From the NCBI GenBank assembly GCA_002710685.1, contig PALD01000049.1, positions 1-64,000 of the forward strand: DNA of 64,000 bases, written 5' to 3'. How positions within the stretch are numbered: position 1 is the first letter of the stretch; each line of letters starts with the position of its first letter. The notes beneath the pieces are model-generated. The model saw nothing but the letters and a program-made list of their open reading frames with translations. It searched no databases and was not told the origin of the DNA. This DNA is from Cytophagaceae bacterium. Its GTDB lineage: Bacteria > Bacteroidota > Bacteroidia > Flavobacteriales > Flavobacteriaceae. Of the stretch, positions 49,061-55,964 are shown piece after piece. The translations under genes and the position numbers were made by a program.

Positions 49061-49439
49061 GGGCATCATTATCCTTACAGTACTTTATACCATTGTCCTT
49101 ACCGTGGCATGCCTGGGCCCGGCACCACAAAGTTTTGAGCAAGAAAACAGCCCGGACAAGTTTTATCACATTACCGCAACCTTCCTTTTGTTCATGGCGT
49201 GGTTTACCTACGGGTATATGATTGCCTTACGGCAAAAACCATTTCCACGGGTCCTAATCATAATTTCCTTGTTAACCTTTTGTTATGGTATGATAATTGA
49301 GGTTCTACAAGGTACATTTACTACCTACCGCACGGCAGATGGTTATGACCTTTTAGCAAATTCCGTTGGGATTTTGATAGGAATAGTGGTGGTTTGCATC
49401 TTTAGAAATCAAATAAATTCGATTAAGGCGAAATTTTAA
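49053..49439 (+). CDS. VanZ-family membrane protein
   Basis: The protein has 128 residues from the ATG at 49053, which overlaps the last 8 bases of gcvH. It has four predicted membrane helices: about 3-22, 40-60, 70-90 and 102-120. The conserved VanZ features are present: DKFYHITATFLLF near 32-44, and the EVLQ...R..D..D..AN pattern near the C-terminus (IIEVLQGTFTTYRTADGYDLLANSVG). VanZ was first described from a teicoplanin-resistance cluster, but most chromosomal members have no known role. An earlier in-frame ATG would overlap gcvH more deeply and is less likely. Confidence 0.88.
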   Translation: MRKGIIILTVLYTIVLTVACLGPAPQSFEQENSPDKFYHITATFLLFMAWFTYGYMIALRQKPFPRVLIIISLLTFCYGMIIEVLQGTFTTYRTADGYDLLANSVGILIGIVVVCIFRNQINSIKAKF

Positions 49440-49494
49440 TTTCATTTTGCAGATCATTTTAATAAATTAGCAATCTTAATAACCGAAATTTAGT

Positions 49495-50220
49495 ATGGAA
49501 CCCAAGAAAAATCCAAAAGCAGATTTGAGTAGAAGAAGTGTTATCTTCTTCCAGATTGGGCTTGTTGTTATCCTTGCACTGGTCTATTTTGCCATTGAGC
49601 ATAAGACCTATGAAAAGGAAGATCTTGACCTAGGTCAAGTTCAAATGGACGACCAGCTTGAAGAAGAAGTGCCAATCACAGAATTGAACACTCCACCACC
49701 ACCACCACCGCCACCACCACCACCAGCACCAGAAATCCTCGATGTTGTGGAAGATGACGTTGAGGTAGAAGAAACGGTTATTGAAAGTACTGAGACATCT
49801 CAAGAAGAAGAAATCGTTGAAGTAGAAGATGTACAGTTTGAAGAAGAAGAAGTAATCGAGGACGTACCCTTTGCAGTAATTGAAAACGTGCCCATTTATC
49901 CTGGTTGTGAAAACGAGAAGGGTAACGATGCAAAGAAAAAATGTATGTCTGAGGCTATCACAAAACTCGTGAACCGCAAGTTCAACACAGAACTGGGCAG
50001 CGAGCTGGGGCTTAGCGGTGTAAACAGGATTTACGTTAGGTTCAAGATTGATAGCAAAGGTAACATCGTAGATATAGGTTCTCGTGGTCCTCACCCACGT
50101 CTAGAGCAGGAAGCAGAGCGCGTGATAAAGCTTCTTCCCAAAATGACACCGGGTAAGCAACGTGGTAAGCCAGTAGGGGTGCTTTATTCACTACCTATAG
50201 TTTTCCAGGTTCAGGATTAA
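49495..50220 (+). CDS. tonB: TonB-family energy transducer (first of two)
   Basis: TonB couples the inner-membrane proton-motive force to outer-membrane transport. The protein has 241 residues: a short cytoplasmic start, one membrane anchor (about 15-34, VIFFQIGLVVILALVYFAIE), a proline run (about 64-78), a long acidic Glu/Val-rich spacer (about 82-132), and a C-terminal TonB domain (about 135-241; VPIYPGCENEKGND, then RVIKLLPKMTPGKQRGKPV and the final SLPIVFQVQD). Paired cysteines after YPGC are typical of Bacteroidota members. ExbB and ExbD are not in the window. It sits in the sprA-remB locus, so a gliding or secretion role is possible but unproven. Confidence 0.92.
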   Translation: MEPKKNPKADLSRRSVIFFQIGLVVILALVYFAIEHKTYEKEDLDLGQVQMDDQLEEEVPITELNTPPPPPPPPPPPAPEILDVVEDDVEVEETVIESTETSQEEEIVEVEDVQFEEEEVIEDVPFAVIENVPIYPGCENEKGNDAKKKCMSEAITKLVNRKFNTELGSELGLSGVNRIYVRFKIDSKGNIVDIGSRGPHPRLEQEAERVIKLLPKMTPGKQRGKPVGVLYSLPIVFQVQD

Positions 50221-50242
50221 GAGATTCCATCTTGAATATATA

Positions 50243-50279
50243 ATCCCGCCTCAACATATGTTGGGGCGGGATTTTTTTT
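50243..50279 (+). terminator. Intrinsic terminator after the first tonB gene
   Basis: A hairpin with about 12 paired bases (AATCCCGCC at 50243-50251 with GGCGGGATT-type bases ending at 50272) is followed by T8. It implies that the second tonB gene has its own promoter. Confidence 0.92.
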
Positions 50280-50331
50280 GGCAAGCTTGTTGTGTCAGGT
50301 TTTATACACTTAACAATTAAAACCATGTATT

Positions 50332-51105
50332 ATGAACACTTCAAAAAAGGAAGGGGCCGTTCTGCAAAACGGTGCCCGTCCCACAAGCAAGCACGATGCA
50401 AATTTACAAAAAAACAACACCTTCTACTTTCAAGCGGGGCTTATAGTTGCCTTGTTGCTGGCCATCCTTGCGGTTGAGTATAGGTCCACCTACACGATAC
50501 CAAAGATAGATGAGCAGGACATTGCAGATACATTTGTTATTGAGAGTCCACCGGTGATACGTGTGTTGCCTAAGGATGTGCCACCGCCATCGGTACCTCC
50601 CGTGGATTATACCTTGCCCCCCGTGGTAGGAAATCCCGTGGATAGTATCATTGATTTTATCCCGCAAGATGTTCCTAAAGTTGACCCTGGTGAAAATACT
50701 GGAGAGCCCACATTTATTCCAGAGCCACCAGAAGACCCCATTGAGACAACAGACCTCAACGGCGTTGACCTTGTGCCCATTTACCCCGGATGTGAGAAAA
50801 AGAAAACTAATGAAGAACGCAAGGACTGTCTTGAAAGCAACTTGAATAAATTGATTTCAAGAAAATTCAATACAGGTATAAGCACACAATATGGACTTGA
50901 TGGTGTCAACCGTATCTACACCATTTTTACCGTGGATCACACGGGCAAGATCAAGGATATCAAGATACGGGCAGCTCATCCCGCACTAGAGAAAGAAGCC
51001 CAGCGCGTCCTGGACCTTATCCCAGAGATGCAGCCCGGCATCAAGGATGGTAGGCGTGTCAATATGATCTACTCACAGCCCATTCTGTATCAGGTGCAGG
51101 ATTAA
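50332..51105 (+). CDS. TonB-family energy transducer (second of two)
   Basis: The protein has 257 residues and is a paralogue of the preceding TonB. It has a cytoplasmic N-terminus of about 30 residues, one membrane anchor (about 34-54, LIVALLLAILAVE), a Pro/Val-rich spacer (about 70-145, with IESPPVIRVLPKDVPPPSVPP), and a C-terminal TonB domain (about 146-257; LVPIYPGCEKKKTNE, DGVNRIYTIFTVD, RVNMIYSQPILYQVQD). The proline run and acidic region of the first copy are replaced by an aspartate-proline-rich spacer. Both end in the same VQD residues. It is closed by its own terminator. Confidence 0.9.
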   Translation: MNTSKKEGAVLQNGARPTSKHDANLQKNNTFYFQAGLIVALLLAILAVEYRSTYTIPKIDEQDIADTFVIESPPVIRVLPKDVPPPSVPPVDYTLPPVVGNPVDSIIDFIPQDVPKVDPGENTGEPTFIPEPPEDPIETTDLNGVDLVPIYPGCEKKKTNEERKDCLESNLNKLISRKFNTGISTQYGLDGVNRIYTIFTVDHTGKIKDIKIRAAHPALEKEAQRVLDLIPEMQPGIKDGRRVNMIYSQPILYQVQD

Positions 51106-51119
51106 AAAATACATATCAT

Positions 51120-51150
51120 AAATCCGTCCTTGATCAGGGCGGATTTTTTT
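51120..51150 (+). terminator. Intrinsic terminator after the second tonB gene
   Basis: AATCCGTCCT (51121-51130) pairs with AGGGCGGATT (51136-51145), including one T-G pair, around a 5-base loop, and T-run follows to 51151. Palindrome copy 5 starts inside its T-run. Confidence 0.9.
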
Positions 51151-51165
51151 TCGCTTTAAGCGAAA
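51149..51165. repeat. Short palindrome family, copy 5
   Basis: This is exactly the same 17-mer as copy 1 at 19677 (TTTCGCTTTAAGCGAAA). It directly follows the terminator of the second tonB gene and lies 44 bases before the remB start. Confidence 0.85.
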
Positions 51166-51209
51166 GGGAAAAAAGCCATATCTTGCGGCAGCCTTAAAAT
51201 CTTCGTGTA

Positions 51210-53312
51210 ATGCGGTATACCCTACTTGCCATCATAAGTTTTATCACGGTAGACCTGGGCCTGGCTCAGGATACACCAGACCCTTTTGAGAAATATCCCG
51301 TTTTTGAGGAATGTGAAAATACGGCGATGGCCCAGTTGCCCCAGTGTTTTGACGATGCCCTTGTAAGCCATATCATCGCAGGGTTTAAAGAGCCTGAGGT
51401 TATTGCAGAAGATGATTACAGCGGCGAGGCGGTCGTACTCTTTGAGGTCAATGATAAGGGATATTTTGAAATCCTGACCATTGATGCCGTCTATCCAGAA
51501 CTCAAGGATGAGATCACCCGCGTTTTTGACCATCTCCCACAGGTGCGGCCGGCCATGTACAACGGGCGCAAGACCTATATGCAGTTTAGCCTGCCCATTA
51601 AAATCCCCATACGGGACAACCTGGAGCAGGCAACACAACCAGAAAAGGTGGCAGACCTGGCCCAGGAGGCAAACGCCATGAAGCGGGAATACGACAGCAT
51701 AAAGACCACCGGTTACAAGCTCAACGAATATACCAGCCAGATATACATTCCATTCAGCCATCAACTGTACAGCAGGTTTGATAAGAACATGAACCTCGTG
51801 GGCACTAACAGCCACACGGCATTCAAGCCTTTTACCTATGCGTATGTCAACAAGTATTATGACCTTAAGGGTGAAAACGCCAAGCTAATGAAGGATAAGG
51901 AATCGTGGTTTGGCCGTAAATTATGGAACGAACGCATGGTGACCTTACAGGGGGAAGATTATTGGTTTACCCTGGATCCCGCAGCTGATTTGCAACTGGG
52001 TTTTGAAACTGCTGATAACGAAGACCAAGATTTTACCTATAACAATACCCGTGCGATTATCTTTCAAGGGGGCATAGGCAAGAAACTAAGTTTTTATACC
52101 ACTTTTTATGAAAGCCAGGGGACTTTCCCCGGATATTTTAACCGTTATGCCCGCAGCATCCGCCCAGATGGGGGCAACCCAGTGGTAATTCCCGGGCGTG
52201 GAGTGGCCGAAGAGGCTAACGCCGGCGATTTTGACTACCCGGTTGCAGAGGCGCACCTCTCCTATACCTTTGATGAGCATTTTAATGTGCAGTTTGGCCA
52301 TGGCAAGAATTTTATAGGTGATGGTTATCGTTCACTCTTGTTGAGTGATGCGGCAAGCCCGTATCCATTTTTTAAGTTGAATACCACCTTTTGGAAATTC
52401 AAGTACACCAATACCTGGATGTCCCTGCGGGATGTGCGTCCAGAGGTGGTGGCAGAAGGTAGTTTCCGTACTAAATATATGGCAAACCATTACCTGAGCG
52501 TCAACGTTACAAAACGCTTGAACCTGGGTTTTTTTGAAAATGTGATCTGGGAAAATGACAACGACCGTGGTTTTGACATCAACTATCTCAATCCCATCAT
52601 ATTCTACAGGGCGATTGAGTTTAGCACCGGTTCACGGGGCGGTAATGCCCTGATAGGGCTTAGTGCCAAGTATAAATTCAGTGACCAGTTCAATGCCTAC
52701 TCCCAGGTTGTGATTGATGAGTTTTCCACCGGGGCGGTTTTTGGCAACGACCATAGTTATAAAAACAAGCAGGGTTTTCAGTTGGGGTTTAAGTACTATG
52801 ATGCCTTCAAGGTGCCCAACCTTACCCTGCAAATGGAATATAACCAAGTGCGCCCATATGTGTACAGCAATAACGAGATACAGCTCAATTATGGCCATGT
52901 CAATCAATCTATGGGCCATTTGTGGGGCGCAAATTTCAGGGAATTTATCACCATTGCCCGGTATCAAAATGACCGCTGGTACGGTACCGGCAAGGTAATC
53001 TACGGTGAGCGCGGTTTTGAAAAGGGAGACATCAACGATGTCTATTATGGGGGGAGCATTTATGGCAATGATGAAAACCGCCCCAGTGACAACGGCATAC
53101 TGCTGGGTCAAGGCAACAGGACAAACACTTTCTTGGGGCAGCTGGAGCTGGGATATCTCGTCAACCCCGCAACAAACCTAAAATTTTACACCAGCATTCT
53201 CTACCGTGACAACAGGCCAGAGTTCAATGACCCGGTGAACCTGCAAGAAAACACGGTTTGGGTCAACTTTGGCTTCAGGACAGACCTGTTCAACTGGTAT
53301 TATGATTTTTAA
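51210..53312 (+). CDS. remB: RemB-like gliding motility outer-membrane protein with TonB-C-like N-terminal domain
   Basis: The protein has 700 residues and a signal peptide (about 1-19, cleaved near GLAQD). The segment at about 26-132 reads as a TonB C-terminal fold: YPVFEECENTAMAQLPQC lines up with the YPGCE start of the two TonB proteins just upstream, and VLFEVNDKGYF and NGRKTYMQFSLPIKIPI match the later strands. The rest is beta-rich and aromatic, with an outer-membrane barrel look and a terminal aromatic tail (NWYYDF). The gene's place after sprA-gcvH-vanZ-tonB matches my knowledge of the Flavobacterium johnsoniae remB locus, where RemB takes part in gliding. The symbol is given on that ground plus size; sequence search should confirm. 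Confidence 0.8.
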   Translation: MRYTLLAIISFITVDLGLAQDTPDPFEKYPVFEECENTAMAQLPQCFDDALVSHIIAGFKEPEVIAEDDYSGEAVVLFEVNDKGYFEILTIDAVYPELKDEITRVFDHLPQVRPAMYNGRKTYMQFSLPIKIPIRDNLEQATQPEKVADLAQEANAMKREYDSIKTTGYKLNEYTSQIYIPFSHQLYSRFDKNMNLVGTNSHTAFKPFTYAYVNKYYDLKGENAKLMKDKESWFGRKLWNERMVTLQGEDYWFTLDPAADLQLGFETADNEDQDFTYNNTRAIIFQGGIGKKLSFYTTFYESQGTFPGYFNRYARSIRPDGGNPVVIPGRGVAEEANAGDFDYPVAEAHLSYTFDEHFNVQFGHGKNFIGDGYRSLLLSDAASPYPFFKLNTTFWKFKYTNTWMSLRDVRPEVVAEGSFRTKYMANHYLSVNVTKRLNLGFFENVIWENDNDRGFDINYLNPIIFYRAIEFSTGSRGGNALIGLSAKYKFSDQFNAYSQVVIDEFSTGAVFGNDHSYKNKQGFQLGFKYYDAFKVPNLTLQMEYNQVRPYVYSNNEIQLNYGHVNQSMGHLWGANFREFITIARYQNDRWYGTGKVIYGERGFEKGDINDVYYGGSIYGNDENRPSDNGILLGQGNRTNTFLGQLELGYLVNPATNLKFYTSILYRDNRPEFNDPVNLQENTVWVNFGFRTDLFNWYYDF

Positions 53313-53322
53313 AAAAGGAGAT

Positions 53323-53727
53323 ATGAGAAGATTTATAATGACCTTTGGCCTTATGTTTTTGTTTTTGGCTTGCGCCAAAGAAAATCAACAATCAACAGCT
53401 ATGGAACTAGATAAGAACTTTGTGCATGTGGTCTATTTTTGGCTCAACAACCCAGAAAGTCAGGAAGACCGGAAAGAATTCCTGGCGTCGCTCAACAAAT
53501 TCATGGACGCCAGCGAGTATGCCGCCACAAAATTTATAGGAGAACCCGCCAAGACACCCCGTGAGGTCGTTGACAACACGTTTACCTATTCGCTCATCCT
53601 TTCATTTCCCTCGGCAGAGATTCAAGACCTGTATCAAAAAGAGCCTGCCCACCTTAAATTTATTGAAGAGTCAGAGCATTTATGGGAACGGGTGCAGGTA
53701 TATGATAATATTTATTATAAACAATAG
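53323..53727 (+). CDS. Dabb-family lipoprotein
   Basis: The protein has 134 residues from the ATG at 53323. It has a lipoprotein signal (MRRFIMTFGLMFLFLAC, Cys-17 the likely anchor) and a stress-responsive alpha/beta barrel (Dabb) domain (about 31-132; FVHVVYFWLNNPESQEDRKEF, then SLILSFPSAEIQDLYQKEPAHLKFIEES). Dabb proteins form dimeric barrels with varied, mostly unknown functions. An unusually strong AAGGAG stretch lies 2 bases before the ATG, too near for the best spacing; a second ATG at 53338 would give a longer one but would shorten the signal. It follows remB by 10 bp, and palindrome copy 6 is inside its signal region. Confidence 0.82.
   Translation: MRRFIMTFGLMFLFLACAKENQQSTAMELDKNFVHVVYFWLNNPESQEDRKEFLASLNKFMDASEYAATKFIGEPAKTPREVVDNTFTYSLILSFPSAEIQDLYQKEPAHLKFIEESEHLWERVQVYDNIYYKQ
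53364..53379. repeat. Short palindrome family, copy 6 (inside a gene)
   Basis: TTTGGCTTGCGCCAAA has 6-bp arms; on the minus strand the loop reads GCAA, a GNRA type. It lies within the lipoprotein gene and encodes part of FLACAKE, including the lipid-anchor cysteine codon. Confidence 0.75.
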
Positions 53728-54020
53728 TGCTTCTACCAATAGTCATGGTGACCATGGTTGTACAGTGGGTAGTTTATGACATACTTGACACACGAGGTAA
53801 AGCGCACTTAAAGCTTGCCGTGTTTGTATTTTTGCTCCTATTGTTTTTGGTCATAATTCCTTTTTTCTTGATAGATTGGTTCGTGCCCTCACGGGCTGAT
53901 GGGCTAAACTGCGGCTTGCCTTTTATGGGGTTTGTACTTGCTTCATGGGTTCTAGGTGCTGGAGGCACGACGATTTTACACCTTGTTTATATATTTAAAA
54001 ATAGAATTCCTTCATCATGA
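53727..54020 (+). CDS. Small membrane protein, 97 residues, unknown
   Basis: I do not recognise the family. The start is the GTG at 53727 that shares one base with the upstream stop (TAGTG); an ATG at 53745 is an alternative. Two or three membrane helices are predicted (about 1-17, 30-49, and 66-90), with a polar loop between (DWFVPSRADGLNCGLP). It is followed by an ATGA overlap with the next gene. The tight coupling suggests a small cassette with the neighbouring 78-residue protein. Confidence 0.65.
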   Translation: MLLPIVMVTMVVQWVVYDILDTRGKAHLKLAVFVFLLLLFLVIIPFFLIDWFVPSRADGLNCGLPFMGFVLASWVLGAGGTTILHLVYIFKNRIPSS

Positions 54021-54253
54021 AAAATGGCAATCACTTCTTGTCAAACTTTGGGATGTTAGGAGCGTGCGTGAGATATATTTTTATTAATACTTATAGAAAA
54101 TTGAGGGGTAAGGGTTTGATATCGTTGGGCGAGCTGGAAAATGAAGGTTCTAGTGCTTATGGTGATGGCTGGAACCACGCAATGAATGTCTTGATAGGTT
54201 TTATCCTATGTGGCATTGTTCTGGGGTTGGTGTGGGGCAAACTTTTGGCGTAA
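54017..54253 (+). CDS. Small membrane protein, 78 residues, unknown
   Basis: I do not recognise the family. The ATG overlaps the upstream stop by 4 bp. The N-terminal half is polar with basic residues (RYIFINTYRKLRGKG) and a possible amphipathic helix; a single membrane helix lies at about 55-75 (NVLIGFILCGIVLGLVWGKLLA). The stop codon lies inside palindrome copy 7. No motif gives a function. Confidence 0.6.
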   Translation: MKNGNHFLSNFGMLGACVRYIFINTYRKLRGKGLISLGELENEGSSAYGDGWNHAMNVLIGFILCGIVLGLVWGKLLA

Positions 54254-54259
54254 GCCAAA
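54244..54259. repeat. Short palindrome family, copy 7
   Basis: TTTGGCGTAAGCCAAA has 6-bp arms closing a GTAA (GNRA type) loop. The TAA of the loop is the stop codon of the 78-residue protein gene. Confidence 0.8.
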
Positions 54260-54309
54260 TCTTTCAAAATCAATGAACTTCTTTTAACAACCATTAAATT
54301 TCATTTCAA

Positions 54310-54340
54310 TTGTGTATGCCAAGGTCAAGCAGTATCTTTG
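54310..54340 (+). promoter_or_regulatory. Promoter of the heme O synthase operon
   Basis: TTG at 54310-54312 and TATCTTTG at 54333-54340 are 20 bases apart, a good Bacteroidota-type match. The element excludes the TTG at 54338 as a start codon and supports the GTG at 54359, leaving a leader of about 15 bases. Confidence 0.65.
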
Positions 54341-54358
54341 CACCACTTTTTTAGGGAC

Positions 54359-55267
54359 GTGAAAACAGCCTCTTTGAGCTTAGCAAAAACAAATACAGCC
54401 AGGATTTCTGCATGGCATGACTTCAAGGAAATAACCAAGATGCGATTGGCCATTAGCGTGGTGTTTTCCAGCTTGGCAGGATATCTTTTGGGGGCATTGT
54501 ACATTGACTGGACCACGATACTTTTACTTGCAATAGGTGGATATTTCATGGTGGGGGCATCTAACGCATATAATCAAATTATCGAGCGTGACCTCGATGC
54601 ATTGATGAACCGCACAAAAAACCGCCCCATTCCTGCAGGAAGGATGAGCGTTGCCCAGGCCTTTGCCATTGCAAGTGCCTTTACCATCCTGGGCCTGCTT
54701 ACCCTGTACTATATAAATCCCAAAACGGCATTTTTTGGCGGGATTAGCATATTTCTGTATGTGTGCTGCTACACGCCGTTGAAGACCCGCACGCCACTCT
54801 CTGTTTTTGTGGGCGCTTTTCCCGGGGCCATCCCGTTCATGCTGGGCTGGGTCGCCGCCACTGACGATTTTGGCATAGAGGCCGGCACGCTCTTCATGAT
54901 TCAGTTTTTCTGGCAGTTCCCACATTTTTGGGCCATAGGCTGGTTTTTATATGATGATTACAAAAAAGGTGGTTTTGCCATGTTGCCTTCCGGCGAAAGG
55001 GATAAGAGTACGGCTTTGCAGGTAATATTGTACACTATCTGGACGATATTGATATCCATCATCCCGGTTTTTGGGGTGACGGGAACCTTACAGCTTTCAG
55101 TAGTTTCTGCCGTGATTGTAGGTGTGCTGGGGCTGGGGATGTTGTATTATGCCATACGGCTGTACATATATCAAAACAATGTAACGGCCAAGCGGCTTAT
55201 GCTTTCCAGCGTAAGCTATATTACCCTGATTCAACTTATTTATGTTGCTGATAAATTTTTAAGATAG
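54359..55267 (+). CDS. ctaB: Protoheme IX farnesyltransferase (heme O synthase)
   Basis: This UbiA-type membrane enzyme transfers a farnesyl group to heme b, giving heme O, the precursor of heme A in the oxidase. The product has 302 residues from the GTG at 54359 (VKTASLSLAKTN); the frame is open 7 codons upstream to a TTG, which lies within the promoter element. About nine membrane helices are seen. The first polyprenyl-binding motif NAYNQIIERDLDALMNRTKNRP (about 64-85) is intact. It is 1 bp before the first subunit III gene and opens the second oxidase block. Confidence 0.93.
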   Translation: MKTASLSLAKTNTARISAWHDFKEITKMRLAISVVFSSLAGYLLGALYIDWTTILLLAIGGYFMVGASNAYNQIIERDLDALMNRTKNRPIPAGRMSVAQAFAIASAFTILGLLTLYYINPKTAFFGGISIFLYVCCYTPLKTRTPLSVFVGAFPGAIPFMLGWVAATDDFGIEAGTLFMIQFFWQFPHFWAIGWFLYDDYKKGGFAMLPSGERDKSTALQVILYTIWTILISIIPVFGVTGTLQLSVVSAVIVGVLGLGMLYYAIRLYIYQNNVTAKRLMLSSVSYITLIQLIYVADKFLR

Positions 55268-55268
55268 C

Positions 55269-55850
55269 ATGGAGCTCAATCAACGCACGGAAGAAGAGAA
55301 GATAATACGGTCAAAGAAGATGATGCTCTGGTTTGGCATCATAAGCCTGAGCATGATGTTTGCCGGGCTTACCAGTGCCTATATCGTGAGCAAGGAGCGC
55401 AAGGACTGGTTGACAGATTTTGACCTGCCACAGGCATTTTACTACAGCACGGCAATCATATTGCTTAGCAGTGTGACCATGCACTTTGCAAAGGTTTTTA
55501 TAAAAAAAAGAAATCAATCGCTGGGCAGCATCCTCGTGCTTGCCACCCTAGTGCTGGGCTGTATTTTTGTGTGGCTGCAGTTTGTGGGCTTTGGTGAGAT
55601 TATTGACCAGGGCTTTTACCCCACGGGGTCTCAAAGCACGGTGACCACCTCATTTGTCTATGTATTTGTCTTTAGTCATATCGTGCATATTCTTGCGGGG
55701 CTCATCGTGTTGATGGTGGTACTTGCAAAGCAGTTGATGGGCAAGTATAAAAGTGGGCAAACCCTTGGTGCTGAAATGGGTACGACCTTTTGGCATTTTG
55801 TTGATTTCTTATGGATATACCTGTTTGTTTTCCTTATGTATTTTAGGTAA
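55269..55850 (+). CDS. Cytochrome c oxidase subunit III-type protein (short form)
   Basis: The protein has 193 residues and five membrane helices (about 18-38, 60-78, 88-110, 130-155 and 172-192). It belongs to the heme-copper oxidase subunit III family, with the pattern FSHIVHILAGLIVLMVVLAKQ and a terminal TFWHFVDFLWIYLFVFLMYFR. It starts 1 bp after ctaB, so the two are coupled. A second, longer subunit III gene follows, so this one may be the equivalent of a split N-terminal part or a separate stabilising subunit. The genes are adjacent in many Flavobacteriia. Confidence 0.9.
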   Translation: MELNQRTEEEKIIRSKKMMLWFGIISLSMMFAGLTSAYIVSKERKDWLTDFDLPQAFYYSTAIILLSSVTMHFAKVFIKKRNQSLGSILVLATLVLGCIFVWLQFVGFGEIIDQGFYPTGSQSTVTTSFVYVFVFSHIVHILAGLIVLMVVLAKQLMGKYKSGQTLGAEMGTTFWHFVDFLWIYLFVFLMYFR

Positions 55851-55905
55851 ACGCGGGGATTGAGCGGCATTGCTAATTATATCGAATATAAATACGGATT
55901 TTAGC

Positions 55906-55937
55906 TTTGATTAACATTTTTAAAATACATATTTTTG
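55906..55937 (+). promoter_or_regulatory. Promoter of the long subunit III gene
   Basis: TTTG at 55906-55909 and TATTTTTG at 55930-55937 are 20 bases apart and match the Bacteroidota consensus well. The ATG follows 27 bases later, so this gene can be transcribed apart from ctaB and the short subunit III gene. Confidence 0.7.
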
Positions 55938-55964
55938 CAACTCTTATAATACCAATTCACTTTT

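Noticed and set aside
49630..50094. 154-residue minus-strand frame opposite the first tonB gene
   Set aside because: It is the antisense of the proline and acidic repeats, giving a Trp/Phe-rich unlikely protein.
50292..50477. 61-residue frame overlapping the start of the second tonB gene
   Set aside because: It overlaps the real TonB frame and has no conserved features.
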